The notes under the pieces: generated by a model
What the model was told of the DNA's origin: nothing
Databases searched by the model: none
What the model saw: the letters and a program-made list of their open reading frames with translations, nothing else
Translations under genes and position numbers: made by a program
Shown here: one piece after another, positions 1 to 8,262 of the stretch
Layout: the number at the start of each line of letters is the position of its first letter
Position numbering within the stretch: the stretch's first letter is position 1
Origin: a virus
Virus record (IMG/VR): IMGVR_UViG_3300042368_000869
Location: 1-22,343 of that record
Strand: one strand, 5' to 3'
DNA length: 22,343 nt

Positions 1-1
1 T

Positions 2-1906
2 ACCATCCAACAGCAAGCCGACTATTTACCATCTTTTATTGCGATTACATTTGACCTTACCGATGGAATAGTAACTTCTAGTACTACTGTTTTTACTACA
101 GGTTTGACAAAAGAAGATTCAGCAACCAATAGACCTTTTATTGATGAGGAATTAAAACTAGCCAGAACTTTATCTGTTTATAATCAAAATGGTGCTGCAA
201 TATTTCCAGATACATTTACTTATAATCCTACAACAGGAATAGCAGAAAGAAGGCTATTAAGGGCTTATGATTGGGAATACAACACAACAACTAACCGACC
301 TCAAAGAGATGGTATAACTGATTTAAGAATGATTCCTAAAACTGTTTTTCGGCTTAGGGAACTAACCCAAATTGAAAAAGCAATGGTTTCATTCTTTCTT
401 GAAAAGCCAATCAAAGAATCAATTACAAATGACAACTGGAATGCAACTAATATTTATTTGCTGCCACTTCCAGAAGATTGGGTATTTGATTTTATAACTG
501 TTTCTTCAACAAAAAAACAACTTGCAGTTTCAAGTTCTAAATATGGTGTTTCATTTATTTTAGCAGGAATAAAGGTTTCTTCAAATTGGTATTTTCAAAG
601 GTTTGTCGATCCTGATTATACATCTGGAACACCTCCTGATTTAGCTTCAGGGTTAAGTGGAACAACACCATCTAATCCCGATACTGGAAAGCTTTATTCA
701 ACAGTTTACTACGACTTTGACCAATGCGAATTTGGAACTGTTGTAAATGAAGAGCCTTTTAATTTGATTATAAAGTCAAGCGATTCTTATCAAATAAATA
801 TTCCACAGGATTTTATTTTTGACCCGGCTATTGACCCAGAAAGCGACCAATTTCCTTACATTGGAATATTTGACTGCAATGGTAAATATTTGCAGGATAT
901 TGGAAGTTTAACTAAACCAGTAACTGTAACTTGTGAACCGTATGTATATTCTTATACCTATACTGAAGGTGATTTTAACTCACTAAGATTAGACATAAAC
1001 TCCAATATTTTAGATCCAGCACTTTATAATTTTGGTTTATCTGTTTTTAACTTTTTTGATGAAGCCCTTGTTTATGATAGTTTTCAAAATACTCCTGCTG
1101 ATAATTTAACAAATAAAGTTGCATTAATAAACTATATCAATAGTTTATCGGCAAGTGGATATCAGATTAATTGTGTAGAAAATTTAGATCTTTCAGTTAC
1201 TATAACTTTTGAAACTAATTTACTCCCATGTATTGAAGACGATTATATTGTAAATTTGCAAATAAAGTTAATTGCTGATGATGCTTTACCAACTGTACAA
1301 TTCACAAAAGTATCAGGTGGAACCCAAATTTTGTACTCATCTCAATACCAAGCCAGCATCACAATTCCACCATTAGCCAACGGCATTTATCGAATCGGGA
1401 TTTACAACACCTATTTTATAGATGAAGTAAACTATATCACTTTATTCGCTATGTCGCAACCTTTACAATTGGATAATTTTGAAACCTTTACTCAGATTCT
1501 GGAATATGGTTCAGCAAAAGATTCAATCATTGAAGGCTTTGAATATTTGAACGGATGGTTACAACGGATTAGGGTAGCCTTAAATGGTGCAGGTCAAACC
1601 TATGCTTTAGAAGAAAGTATTTATCGTAATTCTGATGGAACTTTTCAAAAACCTCAGAATAGTACCGATGAAATAATATATTTGCACACAGATTATTTTG
1701 ATTTAAAAACTCAAAGAGCAATGACCTCCGCCACGAGACATCCAATTTTTGTTTTAGCAAATCAAAATCTATCAGTTCAGGGAGATCTTGAAATCGCCAC
1801 AAATCAAGATTACACGACAAATCAATCTTTTAGGAAACTGCAGCAAATGCGGTTCCAGGCAAAAAATCAAGGCTATCAGCCGAATAACAATTCCTGTTTA
1901 GGATAA
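2..1906 (+). CDS. Large phage structural protein, 5' end missing
   Basis: The reading frame is open from base 2 of the window, so the gene begins upstream. The TTG at 104 is simply the first start-like codon and is preceded by 34 in-frame sense codons with no stop. At least 635 residues are present. The sequence is acidic and rich in aromatic and Thr/Ser/Asn residues. It has scattered Cys residues and repeated beta-strand-like blocks in its second half, for example a 'YRIGIYN' strand, which suggests several Ig- or fibronectin-like beta-sandwich units. There is no signal peptide or membrane segment in the visible part. It sits directly upstream of another beta-rich virion-type protein and the portal, in the same orientation and only 12 bases from the next start. 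This supports a tail or neck role, but I do not recognise the family. The role is inferred mainly from position. Confidence 0.6.
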   Translation, partial: TIQQQADYLPSFIAITFDLTDGIVTSSTTVFTTGLTKEDSATNRPFIDEELKLARTLSVYNQNGAAIFPDTFTYNPTTGIAERRLLRAYDWEYNTTTNRPQRDGITDLRMIPKTVFRLRELTQIEKAMVSFFLEKPIKESITNDNWNATNIYLLPLPEDWVFDFITVSSTKKQLAVSSSKYGVSFILAGIKVSSNWYFQRFVDPDYTSGTPPDLASGLSGTTPSNPDTGKLYSTVYYDFDQCEFGTVVNEEPFNLIIKSSDSYQINIPQDFIFDPAIDPESDQFPYIGIFDCNGKYLQDIGSLTKPVTVTCEPYVYSYTYTEGDFNSLRLDINSNILDPALYNFGLSVFNFFDEALVYDSFQNTPADNLTNKVALINYINSLSASGYQINCVENLDLSVTITFETNLLPCIEDDYIVNLQIKLIADDALPTVQFTKVSGGTQILYSSQYQASITIPPLANGIYRIGIYNTYFIDEVNYITLFAMSQPLQLDNFETFTQILEYGSAKDSIIEGFEYLNGWLQRIRVALNGAGQTYALEESIYRNSDGTFQKPQNSTDEIIYLHTDYFDLKTQRAMTSATRHPIFVLANQNLSVQGDLEIATNQDYTTNQSFRKLQQMRFQAKNQGYQPNNNSCLG

Positions 1907-1918
1907 AAAAAAATAATC

Positions 1919-2770
1919 ATGTATAACTTTGACTGCCCGGTTAAGCCGTGCTACGAAAACTTTCCTTGCGATATTGAAGAAAAAGGAAAGATAGTAGCAT
2001 TGGTTTTGGTTGAAAAGGGCGAAACAGTAGATAAGACAGATGGAGAATCAATGATTGATTCATTCACTTTGTTAGCAGTAAATGGCAAGGCTCAATTAAT
2101 CCTCAACATTGATGGAGAAAAGCCTAAGCCAGAAACGAATGAAGGACCGGGAAGAGGTCTTCAGGAAACTAAGATAATGGCATCCGTTCACACAATCAAC
2201 TGGATAGATTATCAAGGTGTTCCTAATATTCCTTTTTATAACAACATCAGAAGGAGTGGCCAGAACTATGATTTGTACTTCATTACACCGACATTGATTT
2301 ATGACGTGTCAGGCAACCAATGTACAGTCGTTGCTCCAATGGTAATTGATAGGGACTTGAAAACCTTTCAACGTGCTGATGGCACTCTAAAATGGTCAGC
2401 AAATGGAGATCCTTTGCCTCAGTCAGTTCCTGCAATAACAGTACAGGACTTTATGATTCCTTTGCAATATACTTTTGCAGTTGGTGAAACTTATGAGGAG
2501 TCAGTTGTTGAATTTGCTACGATTGCAGGTTTTTGGACCGCAACAATTAACAAGAGTTTGCCATCGGGTTCAGTTCCTGATGTGGTTTATTCTTTGATTG
2601 ATTTGCCAAATGATATTGCTAATTTGGGGATAATCTTTGACCCATTAACTGGTGAGTACGAAATAACTCCAACTCAGTTTGGTGTTTATTCTTTCACAGT
2701 ATTGGCATCTAGTGCAGAAAATTGCATTACTGGTAAATTGTTTGTGACCATTACAGTAACTCAAGTTTAG
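1919..2770 (+). CDS. Phage structural protein with C-terminal Ig-like (He_PIG-type) domain
   Basis: The product has 283 residues and the ATG is preceded by an A-rich stretch. Three Cys residues lie near the N-terminus (C6, C11, C17). Residues about 1-165 form a region I do not recognise. Residues about 205-283 resemble a putative Ig domain of the He_PIG/cadherin-like class. The signature 'IIFDPLTGEYEITP' followed by 'FGVYSFTVLAS' matches the family pattern of L-x-F-D-x-x-T-G-x-x-x-G-T-P then a G-x-Y-x-F-x-V strand. Ig-like domains of this sort decorate phage virion proteins and are thought to help surface attachment. The gene lies 7 bases before the portal gene and follows another structural gene, so a virion tail, neck or decoration role is likely. 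The exact role is unknown. Confidence 0.65.
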   Translation: MYNFDCPVKPCYENFPCDIEEKGKIVALVLVEKGETVDKTDGESMIDSFTLLAVNGKAQLILNIDGEKPKPETNEGPGRGLQETKIMASVHTINWIDYQGVPNIPFYNNIRRSGQNYDLYFITPTLIYDVSGNQCTVVAPMVIDRDLKTFQRADGTLKWSANGDPLPQSVPAITVQDFMIPLQYTFAVGETYEESVVEFATIAGFWTATINKSLPSGSVPDVVYSLIDLPNDIANLGIIFDPLTGEYEITPTQFGVYSFTVLASSAENCITGKLFVTITVTQV

Positions 2771-2777
2771 TATTATC

Positions 2778-4577
2778 ATGGAAAAAGTAACTCAGGGGCT
2801 TTCTAATTTTTTAAATAAGTCAAAATTTAGAGAGGGTAAAACAGATTTCATTAAAGAGATAAGGGAGAAAGCGGAATTGCTTAGTCCTCATTTTGAAAAT
2901 GACTACCCTGGGTTCCTTTTGAATGTTGTTCATCCTGGTGAGCAAATCCAGATGAAAAACCACAGGAAACTGAACTGGGAATCACCAACCATTGCAGCAA
3001 CTGGAAGAATACAAACAAGCTGCCAGAAGATTCAGCAGGCTGATGACTTTAGAATTATCTGGAATGATTCAGACTTGGAAACTGGTATCCCTTCAAGTAA
3101 TAGTTTAGAAAAGTATTGCAAAGAAAACCTCCCAAAATTCAAGAATCTTGAAGACTGGGCATTCTCGGTTTATCTTAGAAGTCTATTAGAGGATGCAAAC
3201 TCAGTTTATCTGATATTGCCTGACCTATCAGCCTTTATTGATAACCAATTACCGATTGATTGGACCTTGCCATTCCCTCAGTATTATGGTTCTGAAGATA
3301 TTATCCATCATAAGGATAACGAGTTAATAGTAAAGATTAATGACCTTGAAAAAGATGGAGAAAAGTTCAATAGGTTTCTGGCAATATCAATGGAAGGGAT
3401 TGTTTTGGCGGTTCAATTCAGACCTTATAACCCAAATGAAAATGCCTTTAACTTTTATCCGGTTGAATATCCATTTATAGATTTCCCGGTCGTTATTGCA
3501 GGTCAAAAAATCTATGAGTTAGAAGATAATGCAATCATTTATGATTCGTTTTTAGCCCCTTGTGTACCTTCATGGAATAGTGCTTTAAGACGTGCTGATG
3601 ACTTGGAAGTAAACTGGGCATTACATGCCAACCCTCAATACTGGAGGATTAAGAATAGCGAATGCAAGACCTGTAAAGGTGTTGGAAGGGTTCTTGTGAA
3701 AACTTCTAATGAGTTAAGGGAATGTTCTTCATGTGCCGGGACAGGTACAGGATCCGAGGGAAGCCCATTCAATCAAATTGAAATTACACTACCAAAATCA
3801 ACAATCACAAATCCAACTCCGCCATCATTCCCTTATAGTTCCCCTGCTGGCTATATTAAGAGGGATGACGATGCCATTAAGAATTTGAAGGTCGAAGTAT
3901 CAGACAAGATATTTGAAGGCTTCCAGGCGATTGGTTTGGAGTTACTTTCAATTGTCCCTGCTCCTCAATCAGGAATCGCAAAGCAATATGACCGAAAAGA
4001 GATTAATACTTTCTTTTATCAAATTGCAATAATGATTCAATATGGGTATTCCCATTCAGCTAAATTGATTTATAACCTCCGATATGCAGGCATCGCAGAT
4101 GCAGCAGGGTTAGATTATGAAAAAAGACTTGCCTCATTGCCTCGGATAACCATCCCTTCAGACTTTGACATCCTAACAATGGATATGTTAGCGGTTAATC
4201 TTAGCAAGGCCAAGCAGGACCAATATAACCCTGTTATCATTGCAGGAATGGAAAGGGATTATGTGGAAAAACTTTATGGAGAGGATTCGGATGAACTAAA
4301 ACTAATCAATATCATTTCCAGATTAGACCCTTTACCTAATAAGTCAGTTGATGAAAAGGTAATCATCAAAGATTCTTACGGATGTTCGGAGGTTGACTTT
4401 GTACTTTCCTGTTACATCAATTCATTTATTAACCAGTTGGTTGAAAATGATGAATATTGGTTGGATAAGAAACTGCCAGAGCAAAGAAAAAACCTTTTGC
4501 AATTAGCAACTGAAAAGCAAGCGGAAATCAAAAGGTCAATTGTGCCGATTACTACTGATGTCCGGGCTTTTGCTTAA
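2778..4577 (+). CDS. Portal protein with inserted zinc-knuckle pair
   Basis: The product has 599 residues, a usual size for a tailed-phage portal. The portal forms the ring at the head vertex through which DNA enters and leaves. Evidence is the size, the position before the scaffold and capsid genes, and a portal-like mixture: an N-terminal helical region, a central mixed region, and a helical C-terminal half with 'KQYDRKEINTFFYQIAIMI' and long amphipathic stretches. The odd feature is at residues 296-321, where two CxxCxGxG motifs (C296/C299 and C316/C319, separated by 16 residues) look like half of a DnaJ cysteine-rich zinc-binding domain. Bacteroidota phage portals are diverse, so the family call rests on context as well as sequence. 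A different large virion protein is possible but less likely. Confidence 0.65.
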   Translation: MEKVTQGLSNFLNKSKFREGKTDFIKEIREKAELLSPHFENDYPGFLLNVVHPGEQIQMKNHRKLNWESPTIAATGRIQTSCQKIQQADDFRIIWNDSDLETGIPSSNSLEKYCKENLPKFKNLEDWAFSVYLRSLLEDANSVYLILPDLSAFIDNQLPIDWTLPFPQYYGSEDIIHHKDNELIVKINDLEKDGEKFNRFLAISMEGIVLAVQFRPYNPNENAFNFYPVEYPFIDFPVVIAGQKIYELEDNAIIYDSFLAPCVPSWNSALRRADDLEVNWALHANPQYWRIKNSECKTCKGVGRVLVKTSNELRECSSCAGTGTGSEGSPFNQIEITLPKSTITNPTPPSFPYSSPAGYIKRDDDAIKNLKVEVSDKIFEGFQAIGLELLSIVPAPQSGIAKQYDRKEINTFFYQIAIMIQYGYSHSAKLIYNLRYAGIADAAGLDYEKRLASLPRITIPSDFDILTMDMLAVNLSKAKQDQYNPVIIAGMERDYVEKLYGEDSDELKLINIISRLDPLPNKSVDEKVIIKDSYGCSEVDFVLSCYINSFINQLVENDEYWLDKKLPEQRKNLLQLATEKQAEIKRSIVPITTDVRAFA

Positions 4578-4598
4578 CAAAAAACAAAAGGGTTAAAG

Positions 4599-4832
4599 CT
4601 ATGAACCTAGCAACTGATTAAATCCTTGTTCCTTGACATCTAAAAAAACTTTGTAATATTTACCATCGTTATCAAATTCTAGATACCCTTCTAAGAATTT
4701 ACCACCCATCCAATTTTTTTTGTGCCTTATGTTTCTAATAACATCTTCAACGGTTGTTTCAAAGACATCGTGCCAAGTTGTAATTTCTCCATCTGAACGT
4801 TGGCATATTAATTTTAATCCTGTTGCTTTCAT
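4599..4832 (-). CDS. Small hypothetical protein opposite the virion operon
   Basis: The product has 77 residues and an ordinary mixed composition (W19, W41, charged ends). It has no membrane segment or recognisable motif. It lies on the opposite strand between the portal and GT25 genes. A TAGTTTTG box at 4852-4859, 20-27 bases before the ATG, matches the Bacteroidota -7 consensus TAnnTTTG. The leader is A-rich, as for other genes here. The same extended promoter sequence precedes the ssDNA-binding protein gene, which supports it being a genuine, separately expressed gene. Function is unknown. An accessory or anti-host role would fit an insert in a virion operon, but nothing in the sequence shows it. 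Confidence 0.6.
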   Translation of the reverse strand: MKATGLKLICQRSDGEITTWHDVFETTVEDVIRNIRHKKNWMGGKFLEGYLEFDNDGKYYKVFLDVKEQGFNQLLGS

Positions 4833-4851
4833 TTTGTTTTTAAATTTAACC

Positions 4852-4871
4852 CAAAACTAAAACAACAAATT
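4852..4871 (-). promoter_or_regulatory. Promoter of the 77-residue gene, shared extended element
   Basis: On the minus strand this reads AATTTGTTG-TT-TTAGTTTTG. It ends in a Bacteroidota -7 box (TAGTTTTG), 19 bases from the ATG. It matches the element before the ssDNA-binding protein gene at 27 of 31 aligned positions once the A-rich flank is included. No TTTG is present at the usual -33 distance, so the upstream TTTGTTG and T-rich flank may replace it. Confidence 0.55.
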
Positions 4872-4923
4872 AAAATAAAAAATAATATTAATTCTTTGTT
4901 GCAGATATTCGAAAAACCGATAA

Positions 4924-4955
4924 TTTGAATATTCAAATTATTACATTTAACTTTG
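4924..4955 (+). promoter_or_regulatory. Bacteroidota-type promoter for the GT25 gene
   Basis: TTTG at 4924-4927, a 20-base spacer and TAACTTTG at 4948-4955 give a full match to the Bacteroidota housekeeping promoter (TTTG, N19-21, TAnnTTTG). The ATG begins only four bases after the -7 box, so the start point should fall at or very near the start codon and the message would be leaderless or nearly so. Confidence 0.7.
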
Positions 4956-4959
4956 TTGC

Positions 4960-5622
4960 ATGGTATTGCCATTTGACAAGATTTATTTTATCTCCCTGAA
5001 AAAATCAAGCGGATTAAAAAGGAGAATCTTATTAAATGAACAATTTGAAAAGTTATCAATAACCGACAAAGCAGGAAATAAACCTGAATGGATAATTGCC
5101 GAAAATGGCATGGTTGTTAATCATTCAATTGATAACTTATTCAGGAAAAAAAACCTTAGAAAGGGTTCAGTTTCTTTATCTGAAGTTGGTTGCTTTTCAA
5201 GTCACAGAAAGACCTGGTTAAAGTTTTTTGAATCTGGATTAGAAAGCTGCCTTATCTTAGAAGACGATGCCTTATTTGGGGATTTGTCAATATTTGACAA
5301 GTGGGAACAATTTCCAGAATGGGATTTTATAAACTTTGGATTTATTAAGAACAGGGCTTCCATAGTTGACAATTTAGAATTAATTATCAAATCTCAATTT
5401 CATGGCCTTTGGAAAGGATCGGGGATGTGGCTGACCCATGCCTATGCAATTAACCAAACAGCTTGCAAGATTCTTTTAAAAGAAACGCAAACGCAAACAG
5501 GAGGGTTAGACTGGCAATTGACTGGAATACAACCAATGTTTAAATCATTTGGATTTATGCCTTCCAGAATCAGCCAACAGCCTTTAAAGACTGCCCCATC
5601 TCAAATTCATCATACTCAGTAA
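4960..5622 (+). CDS. Glycosyltransferase family 25 protein
   Basis: The product has 220 residues. It transfers a sugar from a nucleotide-sugar donor to an acceptor in the cytoplasm; the acceptor cannot be read from sequence. Family 25 signatures are clear: an N-terminal 'IYFISLKK', then 'SLSEVGCFSSH' at 72-82, the metal-binding 'LILEDDALF' at 98-106, and 'THAYAINQTACKILL' at 159-173 with D184 following. The known family includes bacterial lipooligosaccharide galactosyltransferases and animal collagen galactosyltransferases. The gene interrupts the portal-scaffold-capsid run and carries its own promoter, so it behaves like a moron (an independently expressed insert). Possible targets are host surface polysaccharide, virion protein (a collagen-like fibre is encoded in this window) or another glycan. 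Confidence 0.85.
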   Translation: MVLPFDKIYFISLKKSSGLKRRILLNEQFEKLSITDKAGNKPEWIIAENGMVVNHSIDNLFRKKNLRKGSVSLSEVGCFSSHRKTWLKFFESGLESCLILEDDALFGDLSIFDKWEQFPEWDFINFGFIKNRASIVDNLELIIKSQFHGLWKGSGMWLTHAYAINQTACKILLKETQTQTGGLDWQLTGIQPMFKSFGFMPSRISQQPLKTAPSQIHHTQ

Positions 5623-5634
5623 TTATTTATTTAT

Positions 5635-6096
5635 ATGACTTTAGAACAATTAAAAAAGCTTGCGGAAACTAATCCGATGAAATTGGTAACTCTTCATAGA
5701 AAGAAGTCCAACCCTAAAACTGAAAAAGTAATCTGGGACACGATTGAAGTGATTGCTACCGTTGCATACAACAACCTCCGAAAGCCTTATGAACAAAAAC
5801 TAAGCGGATGGAAAAAAATCTATCTGGAAAGGGATAGCTCAGGTTCAATTGAAGAAGAATTTGTTTTCACTAAAAACTCCCTATCTAATCCTAACCTAAT
5901 TGAGCAATTGAAAGAAGCAGGATTTGTAAAGGTTGAAGCAACAAAGCCAGAACCCATCCCGGTTGTTGAAAAGTCTTTATCTGATTTTAGCGATGCTGAA
6001 CTTTTGGAATACCTAAAAAGCAAAGGTTCAATTCATGGAAAAGTTAAATTGAAAGGCGAAGAAGAAATCGAATCAAACCTAACCGACCCTCAATAA
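5635..6096 (+). CDS. Small phage protein between GT25 and scaffold
   Basis: The product has 153 residues, with a basic N-terminal half and an acidic C-terminal third. A proline-rich linker ('KPEPIPVV', about 104-111) separates an N-terminal domain from a short helical motif 'LSDFSDAELLEYLKSKG' that resembles a small helical protein-interaction unit. It starts 12 bases after GT25 and ends 1 base before the scaffold ATG, so it is co-transcribed with head genes. No family was recognised. A head-assembly or decoration role is inferred from position only. Confidence 0.6.
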   Translation: MTLEQLKKLAETNPMKLVTLHRKKSNPKTEKVIWDTIEVIATVAYNNLRKPYEQKLSGWKKIYLERDSSGSIEEEFVFTKNSLSNPNLIEQLKEAGFVKVEATKPEPIPVVEKSLSDFSDAELLEYLKSKGSIHGKVKLKGEEEIESNLTDPQ

Positions 6097-6097
6097 T

Positions 6098-6994
6098 ATG
6101 AAACTTACAAGCTTATTAAAGACCTTAGCTAAACAGGCAGGCATTGAAACTCAAAAGGATCTTAATGATTTTTTGGAAACCAATAAAGAATCTTTGGAAG
6201 CATTGGAATTGCCTGATGTAACTGGTAATTTGATGCAGGAAAATCTTTGGAATGAAGAGGTAGCCAAAACCAAAGGAACCCTAAAGAAACACTTTGCAGG
6301 TCTATTGTTTCCCGGTATTGAACAAGGGGCAAAGGAAAGAGCAATTGAAGCAGGTCTAACCAATGAAGAAGTAATCCAAATTCATCAATCAACTCAGGAT
6401 TCTGGCCAGAGGGTTAATAGTTATATTGAAGCCTTAAAATCTAAGCTTTCCAATGCTGGCAAAAATGCCAAAGGAAGCGATGAGATAATGAAACAGATTC
6501 AAGAACTTCAGACCAAAGCAATTGAAATTGAAAGGTCTAAAAATGATGAAATCAATTCCTTAAAATCAAATTTTAATTCTCGGATTGAAGACTTTGCTTG
6601 GAAAAATGAGGTTTCTAAAGTTAAATGGAATAAGGCAATTCCTGAATCTGTAAGGTCAATGGCATTAAAAGAAGCCATCAGAACCGAAGTAGAAAAAGAA
6701 AACGGCAAATTGATTTTCGACCCTGAAAGACAAACATGGGAGATCGTCAATAGTGCTGACCCGACAATGAAAGTTAGTAAGGCTGGAAAAATATTGGATT
6801 ACAATACTCTTTTTCCTTTAGCTTTGCAAGAACATAAACTTTTGGACATTGAACCTTCTGGTGGTGCAGTTGGTGCAAATCCTGGCAATCCTTTTTTTGT
6901 TCCTTCACAAGGGCAAGGCAATTCACCGATTCCTGAATACGTTCAGAGATCACTAGGTAGTGCGAATAAGCCTATCGACTTTTCACAATCTTAA
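6098..6994 (+). CDS. Probable capsid scaffolding protein
   Basis: The product has 298 residues, is highly charged, and is almost entirely helical by eye. A heptad-like coiled-coil stretch covers roughly residues 108-170. The C-terminus is Gly/Pro/Asn/Gln-rich and flexible, ending in a short tail. It lies immediately upstream of the major capsid gene (3-base gap), which is the usual place for a scaffold that guides procapsid assembly and is then removed. Charged coiled-coil composition and position together support the call. No protease motif is seen in it, so a separate maturation protease, if any, is outside the window. Confidence 0.65.
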   Translation: MKLTSLLKTLAKQAGIETQKDLNDFLETNKESLEALELPDVTGNLMQENLWNEEVAKTKGTLKKHFAGLLFPGIEQGAKERAIEAGLTNEEVIQIHQSTQDSGQRVNSYIEALKSKLSNAGKNAKGSDEIMKQIQELQTKAIEIERSKNDEINSLKSNFNSRIEDFAWKNEVSKVKWNKAIPESVRSMALKEAIRTEVEKENGKLIFDPERQTWEIVNSADPTMKVSKAGKILDYNTLFPLALQEHKLLDIEPSGGAVGANPGNPFFVPSQGQGNSPIPEYVQRSLGSANKPIDFSQS

Positions 6995-6997
6995 AAA

Positions 6998-8146
6998 ATG
7001 TCAGTAAATTTAGCATACGTTCAGGCTGCTTTGTTAATCTTAGCCTCGGACGATGGAATAACCAACTCTTTATCCGCACAAACGAATAGCGGACTTTTAG
7101 GTGCATTATTAACACCTGAAAACTTATCTTATGCAAGTCAAACAAGACTAGCCAACGACAACGGAACTGGTCATACTAGGGAAGTTAGAATTGCAACTAA
7201 GCAACGATTAACCGCAGATGATAATGAATTTCTTGAAATGGATGGCTGCGAGTTCGGAGATGAAATGCCGTACTTGGAAGAAACTGTAACAATCACTCAG
7301 CAATCAGCTGCAGGATTTACAATTTCAGAAGCACAAATCAGACTTTATCCTGATTTAGTTTCCAGACTTCAAGCGATTACAGGTACTAACATCCCTGCTC
7401 AGATGGTTATGATTGGCCGAATGATGCCAGAAGGCAGACAGATAATTCAAGCGATTAGAGAGGTAACTTTCAACTTCGCCTTGTCTTATAACTCTTTGGT
7501 TCAAAAAATGAACAAAATTCTTTTAAATGATTTTGTTTCAAAAGTTGGAAACTGGAGAGGTGGTGATTCAACCAAGAATTACGAAGTTCAAACCGCTAAT
7601 GCTTATGCTTCTGGAGGTGGTTCTGTTAATCCTGCTGGGTTGTTCAAATTCAAGCAAGATTTGAGGTCACAAATGTTACAAGGTAATGCCCACACCATTT
7701 CTGGATGGGGTGCTTTGGATCGTGTTGTTGCTCAAGATAGTGCTTTCTTTGGTCAAGGTGCTAATGGTGTTGAATACGGTTCTTTGGTAGCTAATGCCAA
7801 TCTAATCAGCAGATACTTTGTTGATGAAAACATCGCAAGTGTATTAGGTTCTGAGGACAAAGCATTAATCTTTATGCCTGGTTCTGCAAACTTACTTCCT
7901 TACTTAAAGTATGTTGGTACATTTGGCCGAATCGGAACAATGGATAGGTTTACAATGCCTGTTCCAATTGTCCCAGGTCTTGAAGTGGATGTTAAGATTC
8001 TTCCTAATGAGTGCGATGAGATTTATGAAATCAAATTCGGTCTTCATTACGAGTTATACATTCCTGAAATGGACCTTTTCAAGTCAACTGATTTGTTGGC
8101 TGGTGTAAACGGTACGCTTCAAGCGACTTTTACGCAAGGCTCCTAG
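6998..8146 (+). CDS. Major capsid protein
   Basis: The product has 382 residues, which suits an HK97-fold major capsid protein. An N-terminal helical arm-like segment (1-40) is followed by a mixed alpha/beta body. A long central helix region ('VMIGRMMPEGRQIIQAIREV', about 135-155) resembles the spine helix. The C-terminal half has many short strands and ends 'GTLQATFTQGS'. The gene follows the probable scaffold and is the last virion gene before a strong terminator. G/C use is higher at third positions than in the nearby glycosyltransferase genes, as expected for a highly expressed gene. The call rests on size, order and overall look rather than a diagnostic motif. Confidence 0.7.
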   Translation: MSVNLAYVQAALLILASDDGITNSLSAQTNSGLLGALLTPENLSYASQTRLANDNGTGHTREVRIATKQRLTADDNEFLEMDGCEFGDEMPYLEETVTITQQSAAGFTISEAQIRLYPDLVSRLQAITGTNIPAQMVMIGRMMPEGRQIIQAIREVTFNFALSYNSLVQKMNKILLNDFVSKVGNWRGGDSTKNYEVQTANAYASGGGSVNPAGLFKFKQDLRSQMLQGNAHTISGWGALDRVVAQDSAFFGQGANGVEYGSLVANANLISRYFVDENIASVLGSEDKALIFMPGSANLLPYLKYVGTFGRIGTMDRFTMPVPIVPGLEVDVKILPNECDEIYEIKFGLHYELYIPEMDLFKSTDLLAGVNGTLQATFTQGS

Positions 8147-8154
8147 ATAGTAGA

Positions 8155-8199
8155 GATTACAATTCAACGGATTACAATCCATTGGATTATAGTTAGATT
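8155..8199 (+). repeat. Three 15-base tandem units after the capsid gene
   Basis: GATTACA or GATTATA begins at 8155, 8170 and 8185, exactly 15 bases apart. Units one and two agree at 12 of 15 bases and the third is degenerate. They lie between the capsid stop codon and the terminator. No function is evident. They may be a remnant of coding sequence or a protein or RNA site in the 3' untranslated region. Confidence 0.5.
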
Positions 8200-8213
8200 T
8201 ATGAGCCTAAAAG

Positions 8214-8242
8214 AAAAAGCCCCGACAAAATCGGGGCTTTTT
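8214..8242. terminator. Strong bidirectional intrinsic terminator
   Basis: The stem GCCCCGA/TCGGGGC has a five-base loop (CAAAA). It is flanked by AAAAA on the left and TTTTT on the right, so it terminates transcripts from both strands. It sits between the convergent capsid gene and the minus-strand gene ending at 8263. Confidence 0.9.
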
Positions 8243-8262
8243 ACATTTTTTTACACCAAAAA

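Noticed and set aside
104-106. TTG as the true start of the first gene
   Set aside because: The frame is open all the way to base 2 with sensible coding sequence, so the gene begins outside the window.
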